A program made the translations under genes and the position numbers. DNA of 64,000 bases from an uncultured Clostridia bacterium. Its GTDB lineage: Bacteria; Bacillota; Clostridia; Christensenellales; UBA3700. The first letter of the stretch is position 1; each line of letters begins with the position of its first letter. The notes beneath the pieces were generated by a model. It was not told the origin of the DNA. It saw only the letters and a program-made list of their open reading frames with translations, and searched no databases. Below are positions 55,225-63,853 of this stretch, in pieces. Where the stretch lies: positions 1-64,000 of the forward strand of contig CAOKSY010000002.1 in NCBI GenBank assembly GCA_948471525.1. The letters are read 5' to 3'.

Positions 55225-56448
55225 TCAGAACGCCCAATTGCCGTCCTTGAATATTATTATTTTTTGCCCGTCTTCCGTTACGCCGACGATATTCATATCG
55301 TCGCATCCAATCATGAAGTCGACGTGTATCATACTGTTGTTGACGCCCATATCGTCGAATTCTTTTTGCGAGTATTTTTCAAAATCCTTTATACAGTTTG
55401 TAAAACCTCTTCCGAGCGCGAGATGACAGCTTGCGTTTTCATCGAAAAGCGTATTGTAGAAAAGAATGCCGCTGTTATTGATCGGGGAGTTTTGCGGTAC
55501 GAGCGCGCATTCTCCAAGCATTTTTGCGCCGTCGTCCATTGATATCATATGTTGAAGCAACTCTTGATTTTTTTCTGCGCGGGCTTCACATATCCTACCG
55601 TCTTTAAATTTAAAATAAAAGTTCTCAATAAGTGCGCCTTGATATGAGAGCGGTTTAGTAGAGTATACAATACCTTCCGCCGATCCTGCTTTGGGAGTGG
55701 TAAAGACCTCTTCGCTGGGGATATTGGGATTGAATTCTATTCCTTGAAGAGTTTTTTCGCTGCCGGCAAGGAAGTTGGCGTTTGGCAAAAGTTCAACTTT
55801 TAAATCCGTTCCGTTGGAAGAGCTGTATTCCAAAAATCTCAGATTGAGAGAATTGAGACGCGCGCATTTATCGTGCAAGTCTCTGTTATGGTCGTTCCAA
55901 CGTCCGATAGGATCGCTTTCCGCGCGCGACGTGAAGAGTATGGCTTCCCACAGTTTCTCTATTGCTGAAGACGTTTTCAGTTCGGGGAAAACCTTTTTTG
56001 CCCATGCCGCGCCAGGCACTGCCGCAATGCACCATTGATACTTGTTGTCCATCGCGTCTATATACGGTTTTCTTATAGGATATTTAGCCATTTTGGCTTT
56101 TGCTATCTTATCCTGTCTGGCAAACTTAAGCGCGTCGGGATCGTCAGAATCCAGATAGATCCTGATAGGGAGCTTATAGGCTTGATATTTCATCTTTTCG
56201 ACTTCCCAATCTTTTAAAATATTCATATCCTTCTGACTGACGTATTTAGAGTCCAATACGCTCAGCGGAGCGTGCTGCCAATCTACCGCGACTTCTTTTG
56301 CGCCGAGAGAGTAACATTCCTTGACAAGCATTTCCACAAACTCGGGTTGATCCAGGCTTGCGGTGATCCATACTTCTTGATCCTTCTGTACGTTTGCTCC
56401 TTTCACAGCTATCAAACGCGCATATTCTTTTAATTTAGTTTTTTTCAT
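55225..56448 (-). CDS. M29-family aminopeptidase (AmpS/thermophilic metallopeptidase)
   Basis: 407 residues, the usual length. Metal-binding residues of the dinuclear site are visible in order: Glu of PSEEVFTTP, Glu of LGECAL, Glu and His of FDENASCHLALG, and His and Asp of IHVDFMIG. It removes N-terminal residues from peptides in the cytoplasm. A GAGG stands before the ATG on the minus strand. Transcribed alone. Confidence 0.93.
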   Translation of the reverse strand: MKKTKLKEYARLIAVKGANVQKDQEVWITASLDQPEFVEMLVKECYSLGAKEVAVDWQHAPLSVLDSKYVSQKDMNILKDWEVEKMKYQAYKLPIRIYLDSDDPDALKFARQDKIAKAKMAKYPIRKPYIDAMDNKYQWCIAAVPGAAWAKKVFPELKTSSAIEKLWEAILFTSRAESDPIGRWNDHNRDLHDKCARLNSLNLRFLEYSSSNGTDLKVELLPNANFLAGSEKTLQGIEFNPNIPSEEVFTTPKAGSAEGIVYSTKPLSYQGALIENFYFKFKDGRICEARAEKNQELLQHMISMDDGAKMLGECALVPQNSPINNSGILFYNTLFDENASCHLALGRGFTNCIKDFEKYSQKEFDDMGVNNSMIHVDFMIGCDDMNIVGVTEDGQKIIIFKDGNWAF

Positions 56449-56639
56449 AATTTACCTCTCATTATATGAAGTACTGTTTTATATTATACTCGGTTGACAA
56501 AACGCTGTCAATCCATACGTGCGTGTGCGCAGAAAGCGCAAATCGATACGGTTTTTTCGTCGATATTTATCTACATATTTTGGAAAGCGGCATAAGCATA
56601 AATTGAAATTGTTGGCATACAATACCTAATGAGGAAATT

Positions 56640-57353
56640 ATGTGGCAGAGTACTATATTAATCGGCAACCGTTTCAATAAAGACAACGTATTAAAGAAAG
56701 GACTTGAAAGAATAGAGGGATTATATTTTGCAGAAGGCGGAGAGGACGGCTTTGCGACTTTCGACGTAGCGGCTAAAGAATACGACAAGAAGGCGTGCCA
56801 GGCTGCTGTCAAAGAACTTATAGCGGATATAATATTGAACAACGTAAAATTGCAGTATATCGTATCGTCGCTCGGCAAGAGATCGATAGACGCGTCGCTG
56901 TGCGCGCTGATATCCTCTATGCTGTATTATGACAACAAGCGAGAAGAAGAATTTGTCAAAAAACAAATAGCGCCTTTGAAGAATTACTGCATAGACGGCA
57001 TAGTCAACTTTAAGTTGAGAGAATTGGTAAGCGAGTGGAGAGAACTCGGCGATATCATCGTCAATACGCTTGGCAAAGGATTCGGAGAAAAAGAGATGTA
57101 TTCTCTTGCGCTGTATATGTTGGGGGAGAGAAAAGACACGAGTCTGTTTATCGCCGACAGTAAGGAGATACTTATCACCAACGTATCTCAGGGCGGCTTG
57201 GTCAAAGTGCCTGAGATATACGGAGAGAAAGTATACAATATTATAAACGCTATCGTCAAATACGGCGCGAGCGAAGTCGTCATAGAGAGGGGGAACGCCG
57301 ACAAAGAGCTTCTCAATGCTCTTAGGAATATCGTAGACGTAAAAATTTTGTGA
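56640..57353 (+). CDS. ytxC: YtxC-like sporulation protein
   Basis: 237 residues. The C-terminal region (about 115-235: FKLRELVSEW, a serine/valine-rich strand segment and VIERGN) has the YtxC (PF08812-like) pattern. In Bacillus subtilis ytxC lies just upstream of thrS, and here it also precedes thrS, so the neighbourhood confirms the call. The role in sporulation is not defined biochemically. TGAGGAAAT precedes the ATG. Confidence 0.8.
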   Translation: MWQSTILIGNRFNKDNVLKKGLERIEGLYFAEGGEDGFATFDVAAKEYDKKACQAAVKELIADIILNNVKLQYIVSSLGKRSIDASLCALISSMLYYDNKREEEFVKKQIAPLKNYCIDGIVNFKLRELVSEWRELGDIIVNTLGKGFGEKEMYSLALYMLGERKDTSLFIADSKEILITNVSQGGLVKVPEIYGEKVYNIINAIVKYGASEVVIERGNADKELLNALRNIVDVKIL

Positions 57354-57462
57354 TAACAATTTATTGTATAGAAAAAAGTATATAGCGATAAAAAAACGCA
57401 ATATATTGTATTTTAAGTGATAATTGCCGTTATTGGGCAAAAAAATTTGTACTGATTTTGTG

Positions 57463-57491
57463 TTGACAAGCCTAGACGGCGGTATTATAAT
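57463..57491 (+). promoter_or_regulatory. Consensus promoter of thrS
   Basis: TTGACA (57463-57468), 17-base spacer, TATAAT (57486-57491), a perfect sigma-A promoter. Start near 57498. Confidence 0.88.
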
Positions 57492-57497
57492 GTGTAT

Positions 57498-57731
57498 ACA
57501 ATTTAATTGTAACGCAAAGATTTTGCGTACCTGAGGACATGTGATCGTTAGGAAATTGCCACAGAGAGCGTCGGAGGCTGAGAGCGGCGCGCAAGGATAT
57601 CGATTGTACCGCCTGAGGAAAAACACGAGACCGGGCGAGACCGGCAAATAAGAGACGGCAAATGCCGTAATTAAGGTGGAACCGCGAGATTATCGTCCTT
57701 AAAGTCTGAGACTTTGGGACGTATTTTTTTT
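57498..57731 (+). promoter_or_regulatory. T-box riboswitch controlling thrS
   Basis: The conserved T-box AGGTGGAACCGCG is at 57674-57686. The antiterminator can form by TTAAGG (57671-57676) with CCTTAA (57697-57702). The competing terminator is CGTCC...AAAGTC/GACTTT...GGACG (57694-57721) followed by an eight-T run (57724-57731). Stem I has AGAGAG and a GCGTC/GGCGC distal stem near 57560-57590. The likely specifier codon is ACC at 57608-57610 (threonine), matching the downstream gene, though I assigned it by position only. Uncharged tRNA-Thr would stabilise the antiterminator. Confidence 0.92.
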
Positions 57732-57771
57732 GGAGCAAATAGTTAAATATATTAAGATGGAGAGGTGAAAT

Positions 57772-59709
57772 ATGAACATAACGCTGAAAGACGGAAGCGT
57801 CAGGCAGTTTGCCGACGGTATGAGCGTGTATGAGATCGCAAAGGAGATATCGGAAGGTCTTGCCAGAGCCGCGGTAGGCGCAAAACTGGACGGAAAGGTA
57901 GTTGAGACAAGGACGGTAGTCGATAGAGACTGTGCGCTCGATATACTTACGTTTGCGGACGATGAGGGAAAACTTATATACAGGCATACGGCTTCGCATA
58001 TCCTTGCGCAGGCTATCAAGAGTATTTTCCCTACGGTAAAACTTGCTATCGGACCTGCGATATCCAATGGATTTTACTATGATTTCGATTTTAAGACGCC
58101 TATTTCTACGGACGAGTTTGCCAAGATAGAACAGGAAATGAAAAACATAATCAAAGCCAATTATCCGATCACGAGATTTATTTTGCCAAAAGACGAGGCG
58201 ATAAAACTTATGGCGGGATACGGGGAGGATTATAAGGTGGAACTTATCAACGATCTGCCAGAGGACGCCGAGATATCTTTCTATAAACAAGGCGATTTCG
58301 TAGATCTTTGCGCGGGACCTCACTTGCCGTTTACAGGTATGGTGAAGGCTTTTAAACTCACCAGTCTTACGGGAGCGTATTGGAGAGGCAACGAAAAGAA
58401 CAAAATGCTTTCCAGAATATACGGCACGGCTTTTGACAAAAAAGCGGAACTTCAAGAATATTTGCAGGCGGTAGAGGAAGCGAAGAAGAGAGATCATAAC
58501 AAACTCGGCAGAGAAATGGGAATATTTATGACCGACGAAAATATCGGTCAGGGATTGCCGTTGCTTATGCCCAAAGGCGCAAAACTTTTCCAGATACTCC
58601 AGAGATTTGTCGAAGACGAAGAAGAGCGCAGAGGGTACGTGTTGACAAAGACTCCGTATATGGCAAAATCCAACCTTTATAAAATATCCGGTCACTGGGA
58701 TCATTATCTCGACGGGATGTTTGTCATAGGCGACGAAGCCAAAGACGACGAAGTATTTGCGCTTCGTCCGATGACCTGCCCGTTCCAATATACGATATAC
58801 AACAACGGACTCAAGTCCTATAGAGATTTGCCTATCAGATACGGAGAGACTTCCACTTTGTTCCGCAACGAAGCGTCGGGTGAGATGCACGGTTTGATCA
58901 GAGTGAGACAGTTTACGCTGTCGGAGGGACATATCGTATGTACTCCCGAACAGCTCGAGGAAGAATTTAAAGGCGTAGTGGATCTGATAAAATATATGCT
59001 TAAGTGCACGGGACTCGAGAACGACGTCACGTATAGATTCAGCAAATGGGATCCCGATAATACGGATAAGTATATCAACGCGCCCGAAGTATGGGAAAAG
59101 GCAGAGGATACAATGAGAAAGATCCTCGATCATATCGGTCTTAAGTATGTCGAAGCAAAAGGAGAGGCTGCTTTTTACGGTCCCAAGCTCGATATACAGA
59201 TAAAGAACGTGCACGGAAAGGAAGATACGATAATCACCGTACAGGTGGATATGTTCCTTGCGGAAAATTTCGATATGTCGTATGTCGACGAGAACGGCGA
59301 GAAGAAGAGACCGTTTATCATTCACCGTTCGTCTATAGGCTGTTATGAGAGAACGATGGCATTGATGATAGAGAAGTTTGCGGGAGCATTCCCTGTATGG
59401 GCAAGTCCTGTTCAGGTCAAAGTTATCAGTCTTACCGATAGGACCGTGGACGAGTGCAATAAAATACAGGAAAAACTCAGAGCGATGGGCATAAGAGCAG
59501 AAGTCGACGCGCGCAGCGAGACGGTGGGATATAAGATCAGATCCGCACAGTTGGAAAAAGTGCCGTATATGCTCATAATAGGCGATAAGGAAGTGGAAAA
59601 CGGCGTCGTTGCAGTGAGAAGAAGAGGCGGAGTCGTATTGGGCGAGATGTCGTTCGGCGAGTTTGCGGATAAGGTGCTCGACGATATAGCAACAAAACGT
59701 CTCGATTAA
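57772..59709 (+). CDS. thrS: Threonyl-tRNA synthetase
   Basis: 645 residues. TGS domain (about 1-60), second additional editing domain (about 65-240, HTASHILAQAIK), class II core with GMFVIGDEAKD, zinc-binding MTCPFQ, FRNEASGEMHGLIRVRQFT (motif 2), and motif 3 near GCYERTMALMIEK, then the anticodon-binding domain. Charges tRNA-Thr. Control by the T-box upstream. GGAGAGGTG precedes the ATG. Confidence 0.98.
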   Translation: MNITLKDGSVRQFADGMSVYEIAKEISEGLARAAVGAKLDGKVVETRTVVDRDCALDILTFADDEGKLIYRHTASHILAQAIKSIFPTVKLAIGPAISNGFYYDFDFKTPISTDEFAKIEQEMKNIIKANYPITRFILPKDEAIKLMAGYGEDYKVELINDLPEDAEISFYKQGDFVDLCAGPHLPFTGMVKAFKLTSLTGAYWRGNEKNKMLSRIYGTAFDKKAELQEYLQAVEEAKKRDHNKLGREMGIFMTDENIGQGLPLLMPKGAKLFQILQRFVEDEEERRGYVLTKTPYMAKSNLYKISGHWDHYLDGMFVIGDEAKDDEVFALRPMTCPFQYTIYNNGLKSYRDLPIRYGETSTLFRNEASGEMHGLIRVRQFTLSEGHIVCTPEQLEEEFKGVVDLIKYMLKCTGLENDVTYRFSKWDPDNTDKYINAPEVWEKAEDTMRKILDHIGLKYVEAKGEAAFYGPKLDIQIKNVHGKEDTIITVQVDMFLAENFDMSYVDENGEKKRPFIIHRSSIGCYERTMALMIEKFAGAFPVWASPVQVKVISLTDRTVDECNKIQEKLRAMGIRAEVDARSETVGYKIRSAQLEKVPYMLIIGDKEVENGVVAVRRRGGVVLGEMSFGEFADKVLDDIATKRLD

Positions 59710-59731
59710 TTTATATAAGAATAAAACGTTG

Positions 59732-59763
59732 AAAAGTCATCGCTTTGCCGCGGTGGCTTTTTT
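59732..59763 (+). terminator. Intrinsic terminator after thrS
   Basis: AAAAG-T-CA-T-CGC pairs with GCG-G-TG-G-CTTTT, followed by more T. Confidence 0.7.
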
Positions 59764-59879
59764 ATTATGATTGACAATTTTTTGACATAGATGCGCGGTT
59801 TTATTAAATCTTATATTTTGTAACAAGGTAAAATTATCATTAATTTGTTGCCAAATTCTTGAAATAAATCGATTATGAC

Positions 59880-59908
59880 TTGAATGAAGAGAAAAATTGT
59901 GTTACAAT
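59880..59908 (+). promoter_or_regulatory. Promoter of the metallophosphoesterase lipoprotein gene
   Basis: TTGAAT (59880-59885), 17-base spacer, TACAAT (59903-59908), start near 59915. Confidence 0.6.
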
Positions 59909-59935
59909 ATCGCAAATCTACACGGACGGTGAAAT

Positions 59936-61087
59936 ATGAAAAAAATTTCGATATTGTTGATTTTGACGGTATTGATACTGTCGATCTCGGCGGTTTTTTT
60001 GACAGGTTGTTCGGGATATGATGAATTCGAATGGTCGGGAGATGAAAGAGGCGGCGTAGATCTTAGGTTGGAAGTCGGGGAAGACGGCAGGTTTGATATT
60101 TTGCAGATGGCGGATATACAGTTTATAGGCGCTATAGGTGAAAACAGCAAGAGCGTGATGGATGCGTCCATAGCTGCGGCAGATCCCGATCTCATAGTAT
60201 TGACCGGCGACCAGATCAGCCCAGAATATCTCATCGGACAAAATTGGAAAGCCAAGAAAATACTCAATCAGATTACTTCTTATTTTGACGGGAAGAAGAT
60301 CCCTTGGACCGCCGAGTTCGGCAATCACGACGGCGCGTTGGGAGTTATCTCTAAGAAAGAGCAGCTTGAGATATATCAAAAGTCCGCATATTTTATAGGC
60401 GGATTGGAGACCAATGAGAATTGGGAGACGTATATCAATGAGGAAGAAGACACTTATTGCAATTATCTTATACCGGTATATGACGGAGATAAAGTCGCGC
60501 ACGGAGTAATGCTTATGGATTGCGCGTCTTGTTTGGTCGGACCTTACGACGGATTTACTAAGGGGCAGATTGATTTTTACAACGAAATGAGCGCAAAATA
60601 CAGCGGCGTGAATTTCAGCGTGTATACTCACGAGCCTACCGAAGAATTTCAGACGATGTACGACAACAGAGAAGACAAGAGCAAAGTTACTCAGTTTGTG
60701 GGCGAAATAGAAAGTCCCGAAGACGGAATCAGCTATTATCCCACAAGCGATCCCGAGATGAACGCATATTGGAGAACCAGCATAATAAAAAACAAAAACG
60801 TCAAAGGTATATATGTCGGACACGATCACTTGAGTAATTACGCCGGCGTACTCGATATGGGCGAAGATTATAGCGTCTTGCTCGCCTATGGTAGAATGTC
60901 TTCTTACGGATACGGAGAATGGAAGTATTTTATGTTCAGCGCGTCAAAAAGAAAGGAATATAAGAATTATCCTCGAGGCGCAAGAGTAGTGTCCTTTGAC
61001 AATAAAGGCGGATATTCTACGTATGAACTGTACGATTCTAAAGACGGCAATTGTACTATGCTTGAGAAAAACAGAGTAAATTTCTAA
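59936..61087 (+). CDS. Calcineurin-like metallophosphoesterase lipoprotein
   Basis: 383 residues. Signal peptide ends in LTGC (C25), so lipid-anchored outside the membrane. Metal motifs in order: QMADIQF, TGDQIS, FGNHDGA, VYTHEP and GHDHLSN. The enzyme should hydrolyse phosphomono- or diesters such as nucleotides or lipid-linked phosphates. Its own promoter and flanking terminators make it an independent unit inserted between thrS and infC. Confidence 0.9.
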   Translation: MKKISILLILTVLILSISAVFLTGCSGYDEFEWSGDERGGVDLRLEVGEDGRFDILQMADIQFIGAIGENSKSVMDASIAAADPDLIVLTGDQISPEYLIGQNWKAKKILNQITSYFDGKKIPWTAEFGNHDGALGVISKKEQLEIYQKSAYFIGGLETNENWETYINEEEDTYCNYLIPVYDGDKVAHGVMLMDCASCLVGPYDGFTKGQIDFYNEMSAKYSGVNFSVYTHEPTEEFQTMYDNREDKSKVTQFVGEIESPEDGISYYPTSDPEMNAYWRTSIIKNKNVKGIYVGHDHLSNYAGVLDMGEDYSVLLAYGRMSSYGYGEWKYFMFSASKRKEYKNYPRGARVVSFDNKGGYSTYELYDSKDGNCTMLEKNRVNF

Positions 61088-61125
61088 AAAAAATCAAAAA
61101 AAGCCGTAAATTATACGAAAAATAA

Positions 61126-61154
61126 TTGACAGGGTAGAATTATTTTGGTATCAT
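61126..61154 (+). promoter_or_regulatory. Promoter of infC-rpmI-rplT
   Basis: TTGACA (61126-61131), 17-base spacer, TATCAT (61149-61154); start near 61161. Confidence 0.75.
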
Positions 61155-61160
61155 ACATAG

Positions 61161-61285
61161 GAAAACAAAGCAGTATTGATACTCACCTGTCGGCAATCGC
61201 GTTGATACGGTTAATAAAATCAGATTTTATTATGAGTAACATTTTGTTTTGTTGCTCATATTTTTTTGCCCTGAGGGCGAGGAGG
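61161..61285 (+). promoter_or_regulatory. L20-type leader with intrinsic terminator before infC
   Basis: A leader of about 125 bases contains the terminator ATGAGTAAC (61232-61240) pairing with GTTGCTCAT (61251-61259), followed by seven T. A small hairpin GCCC-TGA-GGGC (61268-61278) sits just before the ribosome site GGAGG (61281-61285). In Firmicutes this operon is attenuated by ribosomal protein L20 bound to its leader, which fits the arrangement; I did not derive the L20 contact sites. Confidence 0.7.
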
Positions 61286-61293
61286 ATACTACC

Positions 61294-61806
61294 ATAAAAG
61301 ACATGCTTATCAACGGACAAATAAGAGAAAGATCCGTCAGAGTGCTTGATCAAGACGGCACTCAACTCGGAATTATGTCCAGTAACGAAGCAAACGACCT
61401 TGCAGAACAGAAGAATTTGGATCTTGTTTTGATTTCTCCTACCGCAAAACCGCCTGTTTGCAAAATTATGAATTATGGCAAGTTCAAATATGAGACAGTA
61501 AAGAGAGAAAAAGAAAACAAAAAGAATCAGCGAGTTGTCGAACTTAAAGAGGTATGGCTGTCTGCTACGATAGACGTCGGAGATCTCAATACCAAGGCCA
61601 AGCAGGCGAATAAGTTTTTGACCAACGGCGACCGCGTAAGAGTGTCTATCAGACTTCGCGGCAGACAGATGGCAAGACCGGAACTTGCAATGAAAGTAAT
61701 GGAAGACTTTTTCGATATACTAAAAGAAATTGCGCAAATGGAGAAGAGACCTGTATTGGAAGGTAAGAGCATAGCGATGACTCTTGCTCCTATTGCTAAG
61801 AAATAA
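61294..61806 (+). CDS. infC: Translation initiation factor IF-3 (AUA start)
   Basis: 170 residues starting at ATA (61294), placed 8 bases after GGAGG (61281-61285). The first ATG, 61303, is too far from any ribosome site, and an ATG at 61249 lies inside the leader terminator. IF-3 features: N-terminal DMLINGQIRERSVR, VLISPTAKPPVCKIMNYGK, the linker KKNQR, and the C-terminal fold with RRLRGRQM-like IRLRGRQM and a final MTLAPIAK. IF-3 selects start codons, and infC genes commonly use rare starts (AUU, AUC, AUA) so that it limits its own synthesis. First gene of infC-rpmI-rplT. Confidence 0.94.
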   Translation: MKDMLINGQIRERSVRVLDQDGTQLGIMSSNEANDLAEQKNLDLVLISPTAKPPVCKIMNYGKFKYETVKREKENKKNQRVVELKEVWLSATIDVGDLNTKAKQANKFLTNGDRVRVSIRLRGRQMARPELAMKVMEDFFDILKEIAQMEKRPVLEGKSIAMTLAPIAKK

Positions 61807-61829
61807 TTAAATTTTTGGAGGACGGATAT

Positions 61830-62018
61830 ATGCCAAAGCAAAAATCACATAGCGGCGCTAAAAAGCGTTTTCATTTGACCGGAACGGGCAAAGTTAAGAG
61901 AGCAAAGATGAACAGAAGACACATTCTGAGCAAGAAGGCGTCCAAGAGAAAGCGCGGATTGAGAAAGACCGCTTACGTTTCAGCGACGCAAGAGAAGACC
62001 ATTAAGGATATGATTTAA
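61830..62018 (+). CDS. rpmI: 50S ribosomal protein L35
   Basis: 62 residues from the ATG at 61830, after GGAGG at 61817-61821. Begins [13 protein letters not shown], with [15 protein letters not shown], as expected for bL35. Between infC and rplT. Confidence 0.97.
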   Translation: MPKQKSHSGAKKRFHLTGTGKVKRAKMNRRHILSKKASKRKRGLRKTAYVSATQEKTIKDMI

Positions 62019-62038
62019 GTTTACGGAGGTACGATAAT

Positions 62039-62383
62039 ATGAGAATTAAAAGAGGCGTAAACGCAGTAAAGAAGCGTAGAAAGATATTGAAATCGGCAAA
62101 GGGATACTTCGGCGCGAAGTCAAAGCTGTACAGAGTAGCCCGTCAGGCTGTTATGAAGTCGCAGAATTATGCTTATGTGGGCAGAAAGCTCAAAAAGCGT
62201 GATTTCAGATCTCTTTGGATAACCAGAATAAATGCTGCCGCTAGACTTAACGGACTCAATTACAGCAAATTTATGAGCGGACTCAAGAAGAACGGCATCG
62301 ATCTCAACCGCAAGGTTTTGGCTGAAATAGCAGTCAACGATCCTGCTGCTTTCACCGCTTTGTGCGAAAAGGCAAAGGCTTAA
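62039..62383 (+). CDS. rplT: 50S ribosomal protein L20
   Basis: 114 residues. [27 protein letters not shown] and [18 protein letters not shown] segments of bL20. In this operon L20 is the likely autoregulator through the leader of infC. ACGGAGG precedes the ATG. Confidence 0.97.
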   Translation: MRIKRGVNAVKKRRKILKSAKGYFGAKSKLYRVARQAVMKSQNYAYVGRKLKKRDFRSLWITRINAAARLNGLNYSKFMSGLKKNGIDLNRKVLAEIAVNDPAAFTALCEKAKA

Positions 62384-62403
62384 TTTAGTTATAGAATTAT
62401 ACT

Positions 62404-62430
62404 GCGGCAGCCGTAAGGCTGCCGCTTTTT
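62404..62430 (+). terminator. Terminator of infC-rpmI-rplT
   Basis: GCGGCAGCC, loop GTAA, GGCTGCCGC, then five T. Confidence 0.92.
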
Positions 62431-62523
62431 ATCTAAAAATTGAAAAAAACGTAATATTTTATTTTTCTTGAGAGATATTATTGAAAAAAAGTGTGCGATA
62501 ATGTATTATGAATGAGAGGCATT

Positions 62524-63282
62524 ATGCAAGAGATCACTTCGATAAAAAATCCTAAGATACAGTATGTAAAAAAGTTGAGAGACAAGGCTTTTAGGAGAAG
62601 CGAGCGCAGGCTTGTGGCGGAAGGCGCCAATTTGGTCTGCGATCTGCCTTCAGAAATTGAGGTCGACAGTATTTTTGTACTCAAAAGCAAGATCGATGAA
62701 TATCGCGGGATATGGAGCAAATACGGCGAAGATAAGTTGATTGCCGTGGACGAAAAGGTGATCGGCGCTATCAGCGAAACCGTCAATCCAAGCGGTATAC
62801 TTGCGGTGGTGAAATACGATCGATACGAGGGTAGTGTCGAGGGTAACGTCGTTATATTGGACGGCGTAAGCGATCCCGGAAATATGGGAACTATAATCCG
62901 AACTTGTGCGGCTTGCGGTATAAAATATATACTCGCCGTAAATTGCGTCGATCATACGTCGCCAAAGGTCGTGAGATCGTCTATGAGCGGCATATTCAAG
63001 GTAAAAGTTAGAGAGTGCAATCACGACGAATTGTTTGAGTTGCTAGAGGGATACGGGATATATGCTCTCGATATGGGCGGCGAAAATTTATTCAAAACAG
63101 GTAATATAAATCGGCCGTTTGCGCTTGCAGTGGGCAGCGAAAGCAAAGGTTTGTCGGACAGACTTAAAAATGTGGCGAGGATAATCGCTTTGCCTATGAG
63201 CGGCGATATCGAATCGCTAAACGCGGCGGTAAGTCTTTCGGTCGCGCTGTACGAATTTGTCTATGGAAATAGACTTGCTTGA
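62524..63282 (+). CDS. TrmH/SpoU-family RNA 2'-O-methyltransferase
   Basis: 252 residues from the ATG at 62524, which follows GAGAGG; ATGs at 62512 and 62508 overlap the site or are out of frame. N-terminal L30e-like substrate-binding domain (about 1-95), then the SPOUT knot: DGVSDPGNMGTIIRT (motif 1), VGSESKGLS (motif 2) and PMSGDIESLNAAVS (motif 3). Probably methylates a 23S rRNA or tRNA ribose; RlmB-like. Next to ribosomal genes. Confidence 0.93.
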   Translation: MQEITSIKNPKIQYVKKLRDKAFRRSERRLVAEGANLVCDLPSEIEVDSIFVLKSKIDEYRGIWSKYGEDKLIAVDEKVIGAISETVNPSGILAVVKYDRYEGSVEGNVVILDGVSDPGNMGTIIRTCAACGIKYILAVNCVDHTSPKVVRSSMSGIFKVKVRECNHDELFELLEGYGIYALDMGGENLFKTGNINRPFALAVGSESKGLSDRLKNVARIIALPMSGDIESLNAAVSLSVALYEFVYGNRLA

Positions 63283-63307
63283 CAAAAAACAAAACTTTAT
63301 GTATTAT
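63279..63307 (+). promoter_or_regulatory. Promoter of the DUF1292 gene
   Basis: TTGACA (63279-63284), 17-base spacer, TATTAT (63302-63307). The -35 overlaps the stop codon of the preceding gene. Confidence 0.8.
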
Positions 63308-63331
63308 TGAATTAAATAGGAGGATATTAAT

Positions 63332-63631
63332 ATGGCAGAAGATATCAAAAATCAAGAAGAATTGAATGACGACGAAATAATGGTGCTTGTCGACGACGAC
63401 GGACAGGAAGTGGAATTCCATCATATCGCGACGTTGGATTACAAGGACGAGTGGTATATCTATCTCCAGCCTTTGGATCTGGGCGAAATGGACGAGGATG
63501 AGATGCTTATATTCAAAATCGAGGCTGACGAAGAAGGCAACGATCTTTTTATGCCCGTTGAAGATGAAGATCTTTTGGACAAACTTTATGAAGAGTATCT
63601 CAAAGAATGCGATTTGCAAGACGGCGAGTAA
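63332..63631 (+). CDS. DUF1292 (YrzB-like) acidic protein
   Basis: 99 residues, strongly acidic. Core pattern IMVLVDDDGQEVEFHHIATLD and YIYLQPLD, then EDEMLIFKIEADE, as in DUF1292 proteins found across Firmicutes. Function unknown. GGAGGA precedes the ATG; a terminator follows. Confidence 0.87.
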   Translation: MAEDIKNQEELNDDEIMVLVDDDGQEVEFHHIATLDYKDEWYIYLQPLDLGEMDEDEMLIFKIEADEEGNDLFMPVEDEDLLDKLYEEYLKECDLQDGE

Positions 63632-63636
63632 TTTGA

Positions 63637-63663
63637 AAAAGGACCGATGCACGGTCCTTTTTT
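63637..63663 (+). terminator. Terminator of the DUF1292 gene
   Basis: AAAAAGGACCG pairs with CGGTCCTTTTTT around a short loop. Confidence 0.88.
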
Positions 63664-63788
63664 CCTTTGCGATATGCAGGGGATCGAATAGTTATTTATA
63701 AAAGCGGGTTTTTATTTTGATTTTTAGTGAATAAATGACGCTCGATTAGGCAATTTTATATTTGCCGGTAAAAAAGCGGAAAATTTTA

Positions 63789-63817
63789 TTGACTTATTTT
63801 TATTATATATATATAAT
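63789..63817 (+). promoter_or_regulatory. Promoter of secD
   Basis: TTGACT (63789-63794), 17-base spacer, TATAAT (63812-63817). Start near 63824. Confidence 0.7.
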
Positions 63818-63853
63818 AGATAATGACTAATAATTTAGGGAGGCAACAATAAG

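Noticed and set aside
57472..59325. 617-codon open frame antisense to thrS and its leader
   Set aside because: It crosses the T-box and promoter and mirrors thrS codons; no start signal.
61249..61251. ATG as the start of infC
   Set aside because: It lies in the 3' arm region of the leader terminator and has no ribosome site; the family N-terminus begins near 61294.
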